From Polynucleobacter nymphae (GTDB lineage Bacteria; Pseudomonadota; Gammaproteobacteria; Burkholderiales; Burkholderiaceae), in assembly GCF_018882155.1 (NCBI RefSeq), contig NZ_JACVPA010000001.1, forward strand, positions 558,001 to 622,000: a DNA stretch of 64,000 bases. Reading direction: 5' to 3'. The position numbers and the translations under genes were made by a program. Under the pieces are notes generated by a model. That model had not been told where the DNA came from and did not search any database. It saw nothing but the letters and a program-made list of their open reading frames with translations. Each line of letters starts with the position of its first letter. Within the stretch, counting starts at the first letter, position 1. This document shows, in pieces, positions 63,420-64,000 of the stretch.

Positions 63420-63552
63420 ACCAACTCAACCGCAGCTTTAATTATTGCGGGACGTAAATCAATGTAATTCTGTGAAGTCGTCATATTGCTTTGTCCAGCT
63501 AATGCCATTAGCGCCCTCATTCCCACTCCATAAATAGCCTGTATAAAAAATC
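63416..63552 (-). pseudogene. C-terminal remnant of a tyrosine recombinase (integrase)
   Basis: In the 290-base gap the minus strand reads YGVGMRALMALAGQSN, then MTTSQNYIDLRPAIIKAAVELV in two parts and a stop. This is the typical end of phage/island integrases, with the tyrosine nucleophile in the NYIDL context and the AVEL tail; the usual GH of the preceding motif is GQ. The frame closes with a TGA about 40 residues upstream, so the catalytic Arg-His-Arg part is missing. The stop overlaps the end of the methyltransferase gene. Confidence 0.7.
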
Positions 63553-63589
63553 AATAAAATCAAGTACTTACAAGTAATAATTTAGAGTT

Positions 63590-63612
63590 GTGTAACATTT
63601 GCGTAACATTTT
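63590..63612 (+). repeat. Imperfect direct repeat, copy 2
   Basis: A 23-base unit starting GTGTAAC and continuing ATTTGCGTAACATTTT, matching copy 1 at 19 of 23 positions. It also holds an inner repeat, GTAACATTT twice. A partial third copy (GTGTAAGTT) begins at 63684. In an AT-rich region such similarity needs care. Confidence 0.4.
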
Positions 63613-63709
63613 GCATACTTAAGAATTCTTATTAATTTTTGTGAGTGTTAGTGTACATAGGAAAAATATAGAAGTTACACGATGTGTAAGTTAAACAGAC
63701 AGTTTTTCT

Positions 63710-64000
63710 TTACTCTAAAAGTGAGTCTGCGTCTTTAAGTTGCTCTAAACATATATTGTAGTACTCCTTACTAAGCTCGCTACCGATATATCTTCTCTTT
63801 AATTTTTTACTAACAATAGCTGTAGTTCCAGTGCCTAAAAAAGGATCATAAATAACATCACCTTTTTTAGTAAAGTTTTCAAGTATCGTTTTAATCAGTT
63901 CTTGTGGAAAAGTAGCACCATGATTTTGTACCCCCTTCTTCCTTTCTCTTTTAATTTCCCATACATCATCCAATGTACCCCTCTTAAATGTAGCCGTTCT
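63710..64000 (-). CDS. DNA methyltransferase, C-terminal part (truncated by window edge)
   Basis: The minus-strand frame is open to the window end, so the N-terminus is outside. The visible 97 residues include HGATFPQELIKTILENFTKK, then VIYDPFLGTGTTAIVSKKL with the SAM-binding FxGxG motif and RRYIGSELSKEYYNICLEQL. Having motif I at the C-terminus is typical of beta-class N6-adenine or N4-cytosine DNA methyltransferases, where the catalytic DPPY motif comes first. It is strongly AT-rich and probably belongs to a restriction-modification or defence module carried by the island. Confidence 0.85.
   Translation of the reverse strand, partial: RTATFKRGTLDDVWEIKRERKKGVQNHGATFPQELIKTILENFTKKGDVIYDPFLGTGTTAIVSKKLKRRYIGSELSKEYYNICLEQLKDADSLLE

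Overview
The window is a stretch of bacterial chromosome that reads as a freshwater betaproteobacterium close to Polynucleobacter (Burkholderiaceae). This rests on moderate base composition, dense short-spaced operons, three unlinked Bug-type tricarboxylate receptors, a class of formate dehydrogenase operon with DUF3305/DUF3306 partners that is familiar from Burkholderiales, TcuAB, and a CX14CX2C-type QueE. The genus call is inference from gene content and is not proven by a marker gene.

Layout. 1-6600: end of an RhlE-like RNA helicase, selD, a cupin, a Bug receptor with a four-domain rhodanese protein, and an FAH-family enzyme whose best start gives it a Tat signal. 6600-15030: phasin-like protein, Bug receptor, TerC, a flavoprotein, a channel-like protein, a LOG-family hydrolase, a periplasmic binding protein, a DMT exporter, small exported proteins and a nitrobindin-like protein. 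15050-21970: class V aminotransferase, tcuAB, a DMT transporter, an FMN-dependent 2-hydroxy-acid dehydrogenase and a bestrophin-like membrane protein that lacks a normal start codon. 22200-25300: a Fur-box-preceded cytochrome b561, rubredoxin (absent from long-ORF lists), a rubredoxin reductase-like flavoprotein and a PuuD-like membrane protein. 25400-32500: acyl-CoA and ketone-body metabolism (HMG-CoA lyase-like, 3-hydroxybutyrate dehydrogenase, two class III CoA-transferases, an acyl-CoA dehydrogenase) with a Bug receptor. 32480-34980: cardiolipin synthase and an EEP-family phosphatase/nuclease.

34980-47010 is the most coherent system. It holds the tungstate transporter genes tupBC, then on the opposite strand a respiratory formate dehydrogenase (Tat protein, FdhA with Cys at the active site, FdhB, a small lipoprotein, FdhC, a small exported protein). 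Upstream of it lie a TorD-like chaperone, a 696-residue multi-cluster ferredoxin protein, DUF3306, DUF3305 and an ApbC/Mrp Fe-S carrier. A perfect FNR/ANR-type site (TTGATctctATCAA) sits just before the structural genes. Together these supply metal, cofactor handling, assembly, catalysis and probable oxygen control.

47140-62560: phosphate uptake (Pit plus DUF47), copper handling (small HMA protein and CopA), an envelope glycosylation cluster (GT39, UPF0104 flippase-like protein, GT9, PAP2), rlmJ, and a tightly coupled minus-strand block of queE, queD, tadA, LD-carboxypeptidase and SOUL protein. 62578-64000: the composition becomes AT-rich. The last six codons and stop of a GMP synthase gene (ATIEWE-stop) appear without the rest of guaA, followed by a SAM methyltransferase, the C-terminal remnant of a tyrosine recombinase and a truncated DNA methyltransferase. 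I read this as one edge of a genomic island integrated at the 3' end of guaA and continuing beyond the window.
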